From Scatosoma sp045643825 (lineage in GTDB: Bacteria > Bacillota > Clostridia > Christensenellales > Borkfalkiaceae), in NCBI GenBank assembly GCA_045643825.1, contig JAZRFV010000069.1, forward strand, positions 1-20,657: a DNA stretch of 20,657 nucleotides. The letters run 5' to 3'. This document shows positions 1-7,189 of this stretch, one piece after another. How positions within the stretch are numbered: position 1 is the stretch's first letter; each line of letters begins with the position of its first letter. The notes beneath the pieces are model-generated. The model searched no databases, had not been told where the DNA came from, and was given only the letters and a program-made list of their open reading frames with translations. The position numbers and the translations under genes were made by a program.

Positions 1-1253
1 AGAATACGCAAATCGTATTTGAACGTGCAACGCTTGACAATTACGACGAAATCGCAAAGGAAAACGTTGGCTGTGCGTTGATCGTAACGGGTACGGTTGT
101 CGTTACCCCTGAAAATAAACAACCCTACGAAATCAAGGCGACGGAAATCAAGGTAGAGGGCGAATCCACCCCCGATTATCCCTTGCAGAAGAAACGCCAC
201 TCGGTAGAATTCTTGCGTGAAATCGCATACCTTCGTCCCCGTACCAACCTCTTTGGCGCGGCGTTCCGTATCCGTAGCGAAGCGGCGATTGCTATCCACA
301 AATTCTTCAACGATAGAGGCTTTGTTTACGTGCATACCCCCATCATCACGGGTAGTGACTGTGAAGGTGCAGGGGCGATGTTCCAGGTAACCACTTTCGA
401 TTTGGACGAAGTGGCAAAAAGCGGTAAGCCCGTGGATTATAAAAACGATTTCTTCGGTACGCGTGCGGCTTTGACGGTATCCGGTCAGTTGAGTGCGGAA
501 ACCTACGCAATGGCGTTTGGTAACGTTTACACCTTCGGCCCCACCTTCCGTGCGGAACACTCCAACACCGCTCGTCACGCGGCAGAGTTCTGGATGATTG
601 AACCTGAAATGGCGTTCTGTGATTTGGCAGGGGATATGGACGTTGCAGAAGCAATGGTGAAATACGTAATCGACTACGTTTCCGAAACCTGTAAGGACGA
701 ATTGAACTTCCTCAATCAGTTCGTGGACAAGGGCTTGTTAGAACGTTTGAAGAACGTTTCCGAAAACGCATTCGTTCGTTTAAGCTACACCGATGCAATC
801 GAAATCTTGAAGGAAAATGCGGATAAGTTCGACGATAAAAACATTTTCTGGGGTAAAGATTTGCAAAGCGAACACGAACGTTTCTTGACCGAACAGGTTT
901 ACAAGAAACCCGTATTCCTTACCGATTATCCGAAGGAAATCAAGGCGTTCTACATGAAGCAAAACGATGACGGTAAGACGGTTGCGGCGGCGGACTTGCT
1001 CGTACCTGGCATTGGTGAGCTCGTTGGCGGTTCGCAAAGAGAGGACGACTACGACAAGCTCGTAAACCGTATCAAGGAACTCGGTATGAACCCTGAAGAT
1101 TATTCCTGGTACTTGGATTTGCGTCGTTACGGTGGTACCACCCACAGCGGCTTCGGTTTGGGCTTTGAACGTATGGTTATGTACTTGACGGGTATTGCGA
1201 ACATCCGTGACGTTGTGCCTTATCCTCGTACGTTCGGCGACCTCAAGTATTAA
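1..1253 (+). CDS. asnS: Asparaginyl-tRNA synthetase (5'-truncated by the window edge)
   Basis: Class II aminoacyl-tRNA synthetase that charges tRNA-Asn with asparagine in the cytoplasm. The reading frame is open from the first complete codon at position 3, so the gene begins before the window; the TTG at 78 is internal and is not the start. About 416 residues are visible, against a usual length near 460, so only part of the N-terminal OB-fold anticodon-binding domain is missing. The catalytic core shows the AsnRS-type SDCEGAGAMFQVTT segment (about nt 354-396), class II motif 2 (FRAEHSNT, about nt 547-570) and motif 3 (GFGLGFERM, about nt 1149-1175), ending in the typical VPYPRTFGDLKY tail. 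The SDCEGAG and MFQVTT signature separates it from AspRS. Its promoter lies outside the window. Two hairpins follow the stop codon before plsX. Confidence 0.97.
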   Translation, partial: NTQIVFERATLDNYDEIAKENVGCALIVTGTVVVTPENKQPYEIKATEIKVEGESTPDYPLQKKRHSVEFLREIAYLRPRTNLFGAAFRIRSEAAIAIHKFFNDRGFVYVHTPIITGSDCEGAGAMFQVTTFDLDEVAKSGKPVDYKNDFFGTRAALTVSGQLSAETYAMAFGNVYTFGPTFRAEHSNTARHAAEFWMIEPEMAFCDLAGDMDVAEAMVKYVIDYVSETCKDELNFLNQFVDKGLLERLKNVSENAFVRLSYTDAIEILKENADKFDDKNIFWGKDLQSEHERFLTEQVYKKPVFLTDYPKEIKAFYMKQNDDGKTVAAADLLVPGIGELVGGSQREDDYDKLVNRIKELGMNPEDYSWYLDLRRYGGTTHSGFGLGFERMVMYLTGIANIRDVVPYPRTFGDLKY

Positions 1254-1308
1254 GCAAGATAATCTTGCAGCTAATAAGGTGTCTTATCGCTCCTATTGAT
1301 AGGATGCC
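1254..1308 (+). other. Two tandem hairpins in the asnS-plsX gap
   Basis: Directly after the asnS stop there is a perfect dyad, GCAAGAT-A-ATCTTGC (1254-1268). A second, longer stem pairs 1278-1288 (GGTGTCTTATC) with 1298-1308 (GATAGGATGCC): 11 bp including three G-U pairs, around a 9-nt loop. Neither is followed by a T-run, so a classical intrinsic terminator is not supported. They may protect the asnS 3' end or act in the plsX leader. No FapR-like operator and no convincing sigma-A promoter were seen in this 102-bp gap. Confidence 0.5.
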
Positions 1309-1355
1309 TCGTGCTTTCACTTAACAAAATAGAAAAAACAAACGGAGCTTTTACA

Positions 1356-2390
1356 ATGGTAAAAATAGCGATTGATGCAATGGGTGGTGACTACGCGCCG
1401 AGAGAACAAGTGCTTGGTGCAGTTGCCGCAATAAACAAAGATAGAGATTTGTCCGTGATTTTATGCGGTGATGAAACGCAAATCAAGGCGGTGTTGTCCG
1501 AATGTAAGTACGACGAAAGTCGTGTGGAAATCGTACATACCACCGAAGTAATTACGATGGAAGAAATCCCCACCAAGGCGGTAAAAACGAAGAAGGATTC
1601 CTCCACCGTTGTGGCTTTCCGACTCTTGAAGGAAGGCAAGGCGGATGGTTTGGTATCCTCCGGCTCGACGGGTGCGGTTTTGACGGCGGGTGTGTTGGTA
1701 CTTGGCAGATTGAAGGGCGTTTCCCGTCCTGCGCTTTGCCCCATCGTCCCCAACCATAGAGGGGAAGGTACCTTCATTTGCGATTGCGGCGCGAACCTTG
1801 AGTGTAAGCCCATTAACCTCGTGCATTTTGCGATTATGGCTTCCACTTATGCGAGTGCTGTATACGGCATTGAAAAACCCCGTGTTGGGCTTTTGAACAA
1901 CGGTACGGAAGACCACAAGGGCTTGCAACTGCAACAAGAGGTAAACGCGCTCTTAAAGGAAACCCCTTCGGTAAACTACGTGGGCAACGTAGAGGGGCGT
2001 GATTTGATGTACGGCGACATTGACGTTATGGTTGCGGACGGCTTCACGGGTAATATCGCAATGAAGTCGGTAGAAGGCTGTGGTAAAGCAATCGGCACCA
2101 TTATGAAACGCGAGTTCAAGCGTAACCTTTGGACGAAGCTTCGTGCTTTGCTCTGCAAAGGCATTATTAAAAAGATCCGTGGTAGCATGGACTACGAAGC
2201 GGTTGGCGGCGCAATGTTCTTGGGGCTTAAGAAGGCAGTTGTAAAAGGCCACGGCAACTCCAAGGCGCGTGGCTTTGCGGTATGTATCGAGCAGGCGGCA
2301 AATGCGGCTCGCGGTCAAATGGTAGAAAAGATTGCTGAAATTTTGGCAACCACCATGGCAACCGAAGAAAAAACGGAACAAGCGGAGTAA
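1356..2390 (+). CDS. plsX: Phosphate acyltransferase PlsX
   Basis: PlsX makes acyl-phosphate from acyl-ACP, the first step of the PlsX/PlsY route to phosphatidic acid; it is a peripheral membrane enzyme. The 344-residue length fits the family. The start is the ATG at 1356 (MVKIAIDAMGGDYAP), which has GGAG eight bases upstream; the open frame reaches back to 1296 but those residues are not conserved. Family motifs are DAMGGDYAP at the N-terminus, SSGSTGA (usually SAGNTGA), the CDCGANLECKP segment and GLLNNGTEDHKG. It is followed after one base by rnc, so the two are very probably co-transcribed and translationally coupled. In Bacillus fabD, fabG and acpP lie between plsX and rnc; here they are absent. 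Confidence 0.96.
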   Translation: MVKIAIDAMGGDYAPREQVLGAVAAINKDRDLSVILCGDETQIKAVLSECKYDESRVEIVHTTEVITMEEIPTKAVKTKKDSSTVVAFRLLKEGKADGLVSSGSTGAVLTAGVLVLGRLKGVSRPALCPIVPNHRGEGTFICDCGANLECKPINLVHFAIMASTYASAVYGIEKPRVGLLNNGTEDHKGLQLQQEVNALLKETPSVNYVGNVEGRDLMYGDIDVMVADGFTGNIAMKSVEGCGKAIGTIMKREFKRNLWTKLRALLCKGIIKKIRGSMDYEAVGGAMFLGLKKAVVKGHGNSKARGFAVCIEQAANAARGQMVEKIAEILATTMATEEKTEQAE

Positions 2391-2391
2391 C

Positions 2392-3105
2392 ATGGATTTA
2401 CCCATCAAGGAAATAGAAAATAAAATAGGGTACACTTTTCGTGATAAAGCGCTCTTGGTAGAGGCTTTTACCCATTCCACCTACGCCAACGTCCACGGCG
2501 GTCGGGATAACGAGCGTATGGAATACCTCGGCGACGCTGTATTACAGCTTGTGGTGACCGAGTGGCAATTTGCCCGTGATATCCGCGCGGACGAGGGGGA
2601 CTTGACTTTTCAACGCCAAAAATTCGTTTGCGAAGATGCCCTTGACGAGGCGGTGCGCTTGATGGGGATTCAGCAATACCTTTTGGTGTCGGGCGGTAGG
2701 GCGAACGTCGGGAAAAAGACGGTGTCCAGCCTCTTTGAAACGGTGGTAGCTGCCATCTATTTGGACGGTGGATATGAAAACGCCAAGGCGTTTATTATGA
2801 AATACGGCCGATTGGAGGAACAGGCTCCGCCTGCGAACTATAAAGGTGCCTTGCAGGAATTTGTGCAAAGCAAAGGACAAGCCTTGCCTACCTATGAAAC
2901 GGTAAAATCGGGCAAGGACAACGCCCCCACCTTCGTGGCAAAAGCGGAGGCGATGGGGATGGCTGCTACGGGTGAAGGGAGCAGTAAGCGCGATGCGGAA
3001 CAGCAAGCGGCGTTTGCTTTGATGGAAAAGCTTACCAAGCACGAGCAGTTGATGGGTGACTTGCGAAACATCGTTTCGGGCGTTAAAACAAAAAGAAAAA
3101 AATAA
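2392..3105 (+). CDS. rnc: Ribonuclease III
   Basis: Double-strand-specific endoribonuclease that processes rRNA precursors and structured mRNAs. It has 237 residues. The start is the ATG at 2392 (MDLPIKEIENKIGYTF), one base after the plsX stop, with its GGAG inside the plsX end; frame upstream of this belongs to plsX. The catalytic domain carries the signature NERMEYLGDAVL (residues 40-51), giving the expected acidic residues E41, E44 and D48. The second acidic motif reads SSLFETVVAAIYLDGG (from residue 112): Glu is kept (E116), but the Asp normally three residues before it is Ser113. A double-stranded-RNA-binding domain follows (about 163-230, NYKGALQEFVQ to AEQQAAFALMEKL). It sits directly upstream of smc, as in Bacillus. 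Family assignment is certain; the effect of the Asp-to-Ser change is not. Confidence 0.96.
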   Translation: MDLPIKEIENKIGYTFRDKALLVEAFTHSTYANVHGGRDNERMEYLGDAVLQLVVTEWQFARDIRADEGDLTFQRQKFVCEDALDEAVRLMGIQQYLLVSGGRANVGKKTVSSLFETVVAAIYLDGGYENAKAFIMKYGRLEEQAPPANYKGALQEFVQSKGQALPTYETVKSGKDNAPTFVAKAEAMGMAATGEGSSKRDAEQQAAFALMEKLTKHEQLMGDLRNIVSGVKTKRKK

Positions 3106-3138
3106 ACAAGATATAGAGAATATCGTAAGGAGTAGACT

Positions 3139-6100
3139 TTGGATTTAAAGGAGATACAACTTGTCGGCTTTAAGTCGTTTGCCGACAAAACCGTTATTCG
3201 TTTTGAAGAAGGCGTTACGTGTATCGTAGGGCCGAACGGTTGCGGTAAGAGTAACGTTGCGGACGCAGTACGCTGGGTGCTTGGTGAGCAGTCGGCGAAA
3301 TCGTTGCGCGGTTCGAACATGCAAGACGTTATTTTCGGCGGTACTTTGGAAAGAAAACCGCAATCCTTCTGTGAGGTAACCCTCGTTTTTGTCAACGAAA
3401 AGAAGATTTTCCCCACGATGGAAACCTCCGAGGTAGCGATGACGCGCCGTCTTTATCGTTCGGGGGAAAGTAAATACCTTATCAACAACCAAAACAGCCG
3501 TTTGAAGGATATTGTAAACCTTTTCCACGGTATCGGTTTGGGTAAAGAAGGGTATTCCATTATCGGGCAGGGTAAGGTTGAACAAATTATGAACGCCCGC
3601 CCTGAAGATCGTCGTTTGATTTTCGAAGAAGCGATGGGGCTTATGATTTATAAGCAAAGAAAGACGGAAATCGAAAGAAAGATTGCCGATGCGAACGACA
3701 ACCTTTTCATCTACCGTCAGCGTATTGACGAAGTAGAACGCCGTTTGCCCCACATGAAAAAGCAGGCGGAGGCCGCACGCGAATATAACGAATATTCTCA
3801 TTCGCTCAAAATCAATGAAGCGAACACTTACATATACCGTTATGAGAATGCGGAAAACGAAAAGAGCAAGTTCAAAAAGAGCATTGCGGAAATTTCCGAT
3901 AAAATCATTTCCCTCAACACGCAAATCGAACGTATCAATCGTAAGCTGGAAGAAAACCGTGAAAAAATCAACCGTGCCGATATCCGCTTGACCGAGTTGA
4001 ACGATCGCCGTGTAGAGCTTTCCGTAGGGAACGAAAGAAAGGACGGCGAATTGCGTTTGGCACAGGAACGTATCCGTACCTACCGTTCGCAAATCGAGGC
4101 GGCGGTGGATATGCTTGCCGCAAATAAAATCCGTATCGGTGAAATTGACGATGAAATCGCCATGACGGGTAAGAAAAATAACGAGGATACCAAGCGTGTA
4201 ACCGAACTCGAAACCCAGATCGAGGTGCTTCGTGCTGCGGTTAGCGCCCTTGATAAGAAGATTGAGGTCTTTGAAAAATTGTCGGACGAAAGCCGTCTTT
4301 CGCAACTTTCCGATGCGGACGAAATTGCCGAGATGAAGAAAAACCTCGGTACCCTTGCCGCTCGTATGGAAGCTACGAAGGATCGTTTAACCGAGTTGAA
4401 TTCCGCCTTGACCAAGGCAATCGAAAGAAAGGAACGCCTCGCAACCGAGCTTGCTTCCGTGCGTAAAGACGTAAAGAGCCTTCGCGATTTCAGCTCCTCC
4501 GGTATTCGTGAACTCGAAGAAAAGCAGGAAGAAGCACGCGAAATGCAGCTTACCGTAAACGATTTCAACCAGGAATTGTTCAATGCGAACGGTCAGCTTG
4601 CTTCCTTGCGCGAAAATCTCGAAATGTACATTAGCTTGAAAAACCGTTTCGAGGGGTATAAAGAGTCGGTTAAGAGATTGCTCTCTATTTCCAAGACCAA
4701 CCCTGAACTCTTGAAGCACCACCACGGTGCTTTGGCGGACGTTGTTTCCACCGATCAAAGATACGAAACGGCAATTGAAACGGCGTTTGGCGGTGCAATG
4801 CAAAACGTAGTTACCCCCACGGCGGACGATGCAAGATACCTTATCGAGTATTTGAAGCGTACCAACGGTGGTGTCGTAACCTTCTTGCCTGTTGCAAGCA
4901 TGCGTCCCCGTCCCGACAGCAAGGAAATCCGTCGTGCTCTTGACGAACGCGGTGCGATGGGCTTGGCGACCGAGCTTGTACATTATGACGATTATTACTA
5001 CAACGTTGTCAGCAACCTTTTGGGTAACACCCTTATTTGTGACAACATCGCCAACGCAACGGCGATTGCGAAGAAATACGGCAACCTTTTCAAAATCGTT
5101 ACCCTTGACGGTGATACCGTTTCGACGAGCGGTGCGATGACGGGTGGTAGCCGTGGTAGAAACGCAGGCTCCCTCCTTTCCAACGAACGTAAGATTCAAG
5201 AATGTAAGGACAACATTGCTCGTAAGCAAAAGTTGATTGAAAAGTTGAAGGCGGCGATCGCCAACAGCGAAAGAGAAAGAAAGGAAGCGGAAGAAGAGGT
5301 TGATCGCTTGCGTGAGAAATATCAAGGCGCAAGCAGTGAAATTGCAGGCCTCGTTCAACGTGAAACGGCACTTTCTCAACAGTTGACGGAAGCGGAAGCA
5401 GACATCGAAACCTACAAGGAAGCAGTTGCGGAATTGAACCGTAAATTGAAAGAGCTTGAGGACGAAGAAGCGAACTCCTCGATGAGTGAGGAACAGCTTG
5501 CTTCCCGTAGAAAGAGCGCGGAAGAGGAAATGGAGAGTCAGCGTAGCCAATGCGACCGTTTCAAGGAAGAACGTGCATTGAAGAGCAAGACGCTCCGTGA
5601 AATGGAGGTGGAATACACCGCATTGACCTCGCGCATTGAAAAGCAAAAGGAAAATATCGACCGTTTGACCGTAGAAAAGGAAGAAATCGTAAAGCGTATT
5701 TTGGATATGGAATACGAAAAGACGGAAACGGAAACCAAGCTCAAGGGCCTGGAAGCGGAAGCTGCGAACAAGGAATTGACGGAAGAAGAACGCGCGGCGG
5801 TTCAGGCGATTATGGACGAAATTTTTGCCGTTACGCAGGAAAAGGAAACCGTCAATGCAGAACAATTAAAGCTCGAAGAAGAAAAGACGGAGCTTCAAGA
5901 AACCTTGACGAAGAGCTCGGACAAGCGGTATAAGTGCGAAATTGAAATCAGTAAAATCGACACCACGCTTGAAAACAGCCGTCAACGTATGGAAGAAGCG
6001 TACGAGCTGGATTATGAAGGCTGTCTTGCGTTCCGCAGCGAAAACTTTAACGTGGAAGAATCGGCAAGCTTGATTGCCGCATTGAAGCGTAAGATTACGA

Positions 6101-6738
6101 TGCTTGGCGCGGTTAACCCTCACGCTGTGGAAGAATACGACGAAGAGCGTAACCGTTGTGACGAGATGGTAGGTCAACGTGACGATTTACAAAAGGCGAT
6201 TGACGACCTTCAGGCTGCGCTCGATCAAATTCGTTCGGAAATGCTCCGTATCTTTAACGCAGGCTTCCATGATTTCAACGAGAACTTCAAAATCACCTTT
6301 AAGGAATTGTTTGGCGGCGGTAAAGCAGAGCTTCAGATCGACTACGAAGGGGTGGAAGATCCTCTTGCGGCGGGTGTGGAAATCGTGGCTTGCCCTCCTG
6401 GTAAGAAGCTTACGAAGATTTCCCTCCTTTCGGGTGGTGAAAGAGCTTTGACGGCGATTGCGATTTTGTTTGCTATTTTGAAATCGAAACCGATGCCCTT
6501 CTGTATCCTCGACGAAATCGAGGCGGCGCTCGACGATGCAAACGTAGATAGATTTGCTTCGTATTTGAAGAATTTCTCTGAAAACACGCAATTTATCGTT
6601 ATCACCCACAGAAAGCCTACGATGAACCAGGCAGATACCTTGTTCGGTGTTACGATGCAGGAAAAGGGTGTGTCGAAGATTGTTTCGGTTAAGTTGGCGG
6701 AGGTTGAAGAGAAACTCGGCGCGGGTACCGTGGAATAA
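3139..6738 (+). CDS. smc: Chromosome partition protein SMC
   Basis: ATPase subunit of the SMC-ScpAB condensin that organises and segregates the chromosome. It has 1199 residues, a usual length. The start is a TTG at 3139 with AAGGAG six bases upstream, giving MDLKEIQLVGFKSFADK, the canonical SMC N-terminus; a small dyad (GATAT/ATATC, 3110-3124) precedes the ribosome binding site. Domain order: head with Walker A GPNGCGKS (31-38); long Glu/Lys/Arg-rich coiled coil; hinge (about 525-680, with FGGAMQNVV and SGAMTGGS); returning coiled coil; C-terminal head with signature LSGGERALTA (from 1097) and Walker B FCILDEIEAALDD (D1125, catalytic E1126). The common DEVDAALDD is DEIEAALDD here, a conservative change. 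The gap to rnc is 33 bp. Downstream, instead of ftsY directly, comes a 451-bp repeat region. Confidence 0.98.
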   Translation: MDLKEIQLVGFKSFADKTVIRFEEGVTCIVGPNGCGKSNVADAVRWVLGEQSAKSLRGSNMQDVIFGGTLERKPQSFCEVTLVFVNEKKIFPTMETSEVAMTRRLYRSGESKYLINNQNSRLKDIVNLFHGIGLGKEGYSIIGQGKVEQIMNARPEDRRLIFEEAMGLMIYKQRKTEIERKIADANDNLFIYRQRIDEVERRLPHMKKQAEAAREYNEYSHSLKINEANTYIYRYENAENEKSKFKKSIAEISDKIISLNTQIERINRKLEENREKINRADIRLTELNDRRVELSVGNERKDGELRLAQERIRTYRSQIEAAVDMLAANKIRIGEIDDEIAMTGKKNNEDTKRVTELETQIEVLRAAVSALDKKIEVFEKLSDESRLSQLSDADEIAEMKKNLGTLAARMEATKDRLTELNSALTKAIERKERLATELASVRKDVKSLRDFSSSGIRELEEKQEEAREMQLTVNDFNQELFNANGQLASLRENLEMYISLKNRFEGYKESVKRLLSISKTNPELLKHHHGALADVVSTDQRYETAIETAFGGAMQNVVTPTADDARYLIEYLKRTNGGVVTFLPVASMRPRPDSKEIRRALDERGAMGLATELVHYDDYYYNVVSNLLGNTLICDNIANATAIAKKYGNLFKIVTLDGDTVSTSGAMTGGSRGRNAGSLLSNERKIQECKDNIARKQKLIEKLKAAIANSERERKEAEEEVDRLREKYQGASSEIAGLVQRETALSQQLTEAEADIETYKEAVAELNRKLKELEDEEANSSMSEEQLASRRKSAEEEMESQRSQCDRFKEERALKSKTLREMEVEYTALTSRIEKQKENIDRLTVEKEEIVKRILDMEYEKTETETKLKGLEAEAANKELTEEERAAVQAIMDEIFAVTQEKETVNAEQLKLEEEKTELQETLTKSSDKRYKCEIEISKIDTTLENSRQRMEEAYELDYEGCLAFRSENFNVEESASLIAALKRKITMLGAVNPHAVEEYDEERNRCDEMVGQRDDLQKAIDDLQAALDQIRSEMLRIFNAGFHDFNENFKITFKELFGGGKAELQIDYEGVEDPLAAGVEIVACPPGKKLTKISLLSGGERALTAIAILFAILKSKPMPFCILDEIEAALDDANVDRFASYLKNFSENTQFIVITHRKPTMNQADTLFGVTMQEKGVSKIVSVKLAEVEEKLGAGTVE

Positions 6739-6740
6739 AA

Positions 6741-6773
6741 CAACGGATATACGTCGCAATACGGCGTCGCAGG
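6741..6773 (+). repeat. 33-bp direct repeat, copy 1
   Basis: This copy begins two bases after the smc stop. It matches 6864-6896 at 31 of 33 positions, with a spacing of 123 bp. It contains a short stem, CGTCG-CAATA-CGGCG, with one G-U pair. With the intervening 90 bp it looks like one unit of a larger dispersed or tandem element. I do not recognise a named family. Confidence 0.75.
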
Positions 6774-6863
6774 TGTGCTTTTCTCGGTCACGTACGATTT
6801 GTACGCTCCCGTCAAAAATGCTCCTGCTCCTTGTCTTGCTTGTATCTGCGTTGTTTTACAAAG
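6774..6863 (+). repeat. Spacer between the 33-bp repeats, with two hairpins
   Basis: This 90-bp stretch has no gene that can be supported. It holds a dyad CGTAC-GATTT-GTACG (about 6791-6805). An 8-bp stem (6849-6856 with 6861-6868, loop TACA) crosses into the second direct repeat. Neither has a T-run after it, so neither is a convincing smc terminator. A 38-codon reading frame starting at 6818 begins with a Leu/Val-rich run but has no ribosome binding site. Confidence 0.5.
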
Positions 6864-6896
6864 CAACGGACATACGTCGCAATACGGCGTTGCAGG
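6864..6896 (+). repeat. 33-bp direct repeat, copy 2
   Basis: Second copy of the repeat at 6741-6773. It differs by T to C at the eighth base and by C to T at base 28. After it, 21 unrelated bases lead to the first GTGAAGTT of the hairpin array. Confidence 0.75.
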
Positions 6897-6917
6897 CAGC
6901 TTTGTGCATGCACGAAG

Positions 6918-7002
6918 GTGAAGTTTTCGCATAGCGAAAGTGAAGTTCGTGAACGAGTGAAGTTACGCTTTGCGTAGTGAAGTTTTTTACCTTTGGTAAA
7001 AA
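6918..7002 (+). repeat. Left arm of mini-hairpin array (GTGAAGTT linkers)
   Basis: Four copies of the linker GTGAAGTT (6918, 6940, 6957, 6977) alternate with four hairpins of different sequence. These are TTTCGC-ATA-GCGAAA (6925-6939), TTCG-TGAA-CGAG (6946-6957, one G-U pair), TACGC-TTT-GCGTA (6964-6976) and TTTTTACC-TTT-GGTAAAAA (6984-7002). The stems share no common sequence, yet each is self-complementary, while the linker is constant. The linkers are the reverse complement of those in the right arm. No coding function is evident. The array lies in what would be the smc-ftsY transcript. Confidence 0.85.
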
Positions 7003-7006
7003 GATT

Positions 7007-7028
7007 TGGCTATATTTAATAACAGCCA
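7007..7028 (+). repeat. AT-rich centre of the hairpin array
   Basis: A 5-bp stem TGGCT (7007-7011) / AGCCA (7024-7028) encloses a 12-nt AT-rich loop. It marks the point where the linker switches from GTGAAGTT to its complement AACTTCAC, so it is the symmetry axis of the element. Confidence 0.65.
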
Positions 7029-7030
7029 CA

Positions 7031-7172
7031 ACTTGTCGCTAGGCAAACTTCACTTTGCGGAATGCAAAACTTCACTTATGCAATAACTTGCCGTTAGGCA
7101 AACTTCACTTTGCGGAATGCAAAACTTCACTTATGCAATAAACTTCACTTCACTGTAGGTGAAACTTCACTT
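7031..7172 (+). repeat. Right arm of mini-hairpin array (AACTTCAC linkers), with tandem 55-bp repeats
   Basis: Six AACTTCAC linkers (7046, 7068, 7101, 7123, 7141, 7163) alternate with seven hairpins. These are TTGTC-GCTA-GGCAA (7033), TTTGC-GGAAT-GCAAA (7054), TTAT-GCA-ATAA (7076), TTGCC-GTTA-GGCAA (7088), TTTGC-GGAAT-GCAAA (7109), TTAT-GCA-ATAA (7131) and TTCAC-TGTAG-GTGAA (7149). A 55-bp block of three hairpins is duplicated in tandem (7031-7085 and 7086-7140; two differences). One difference changes a U-G to a C-G pair and the other is in a loop, so pairing is kept. The array ends seven bases before the ftsY ribosome binding site, so it would form part of the ftsY leader. Confidence 0.85.
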
Positions 7173-7189
7173 ATTTATAGAGGTAACAT

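Noticed and set aside
78..80. TTG at 78 as the start of asnS
   Set aside because: The frame stays open to the window edge and encodes OB-fold residues upstream, so this is a truncated gene rather than a late start.
4387..5865. Long minus-strand open frame (492 codons) opposite smc
   Set aside because: Low-complexity Phe/Arg/Leu-rich translation mirrors the Glu/Lys-rich coiled coil of smc; no family features. The same applies to 3145-4305.
6342..6932. Minus-strand frame of 196 codons with a repeated TPYCDV motif
   Set aside because: It is antisense to smc and its repeat motif is only the translation of the 33-bp DNA repeat; no start signals support it.
6818..6934. Small secreted or membrane peptide of 38 codons beginning with a Leu/Val-rich stretch
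   Set aside because: It has no ribosome binding site, runs through the second 33-bp repeat and into the hairpin array, and its hydrophobic run arises from a CT/GT-rich repeat spacer.
7001..7020. Sigma-A promoter for ftsY in the centre of the hairpin array (TATATT at 7011)
   Set aside because: No acceptable -35 hexamer lies 16-18 bp upstream.
6918..7172. CRISPR array
   Set aside because: The constant unit is only 8 nt, the intervals are 9-25 nt and palindromic, the orientation inverts in the middle, and no cas genes are present.
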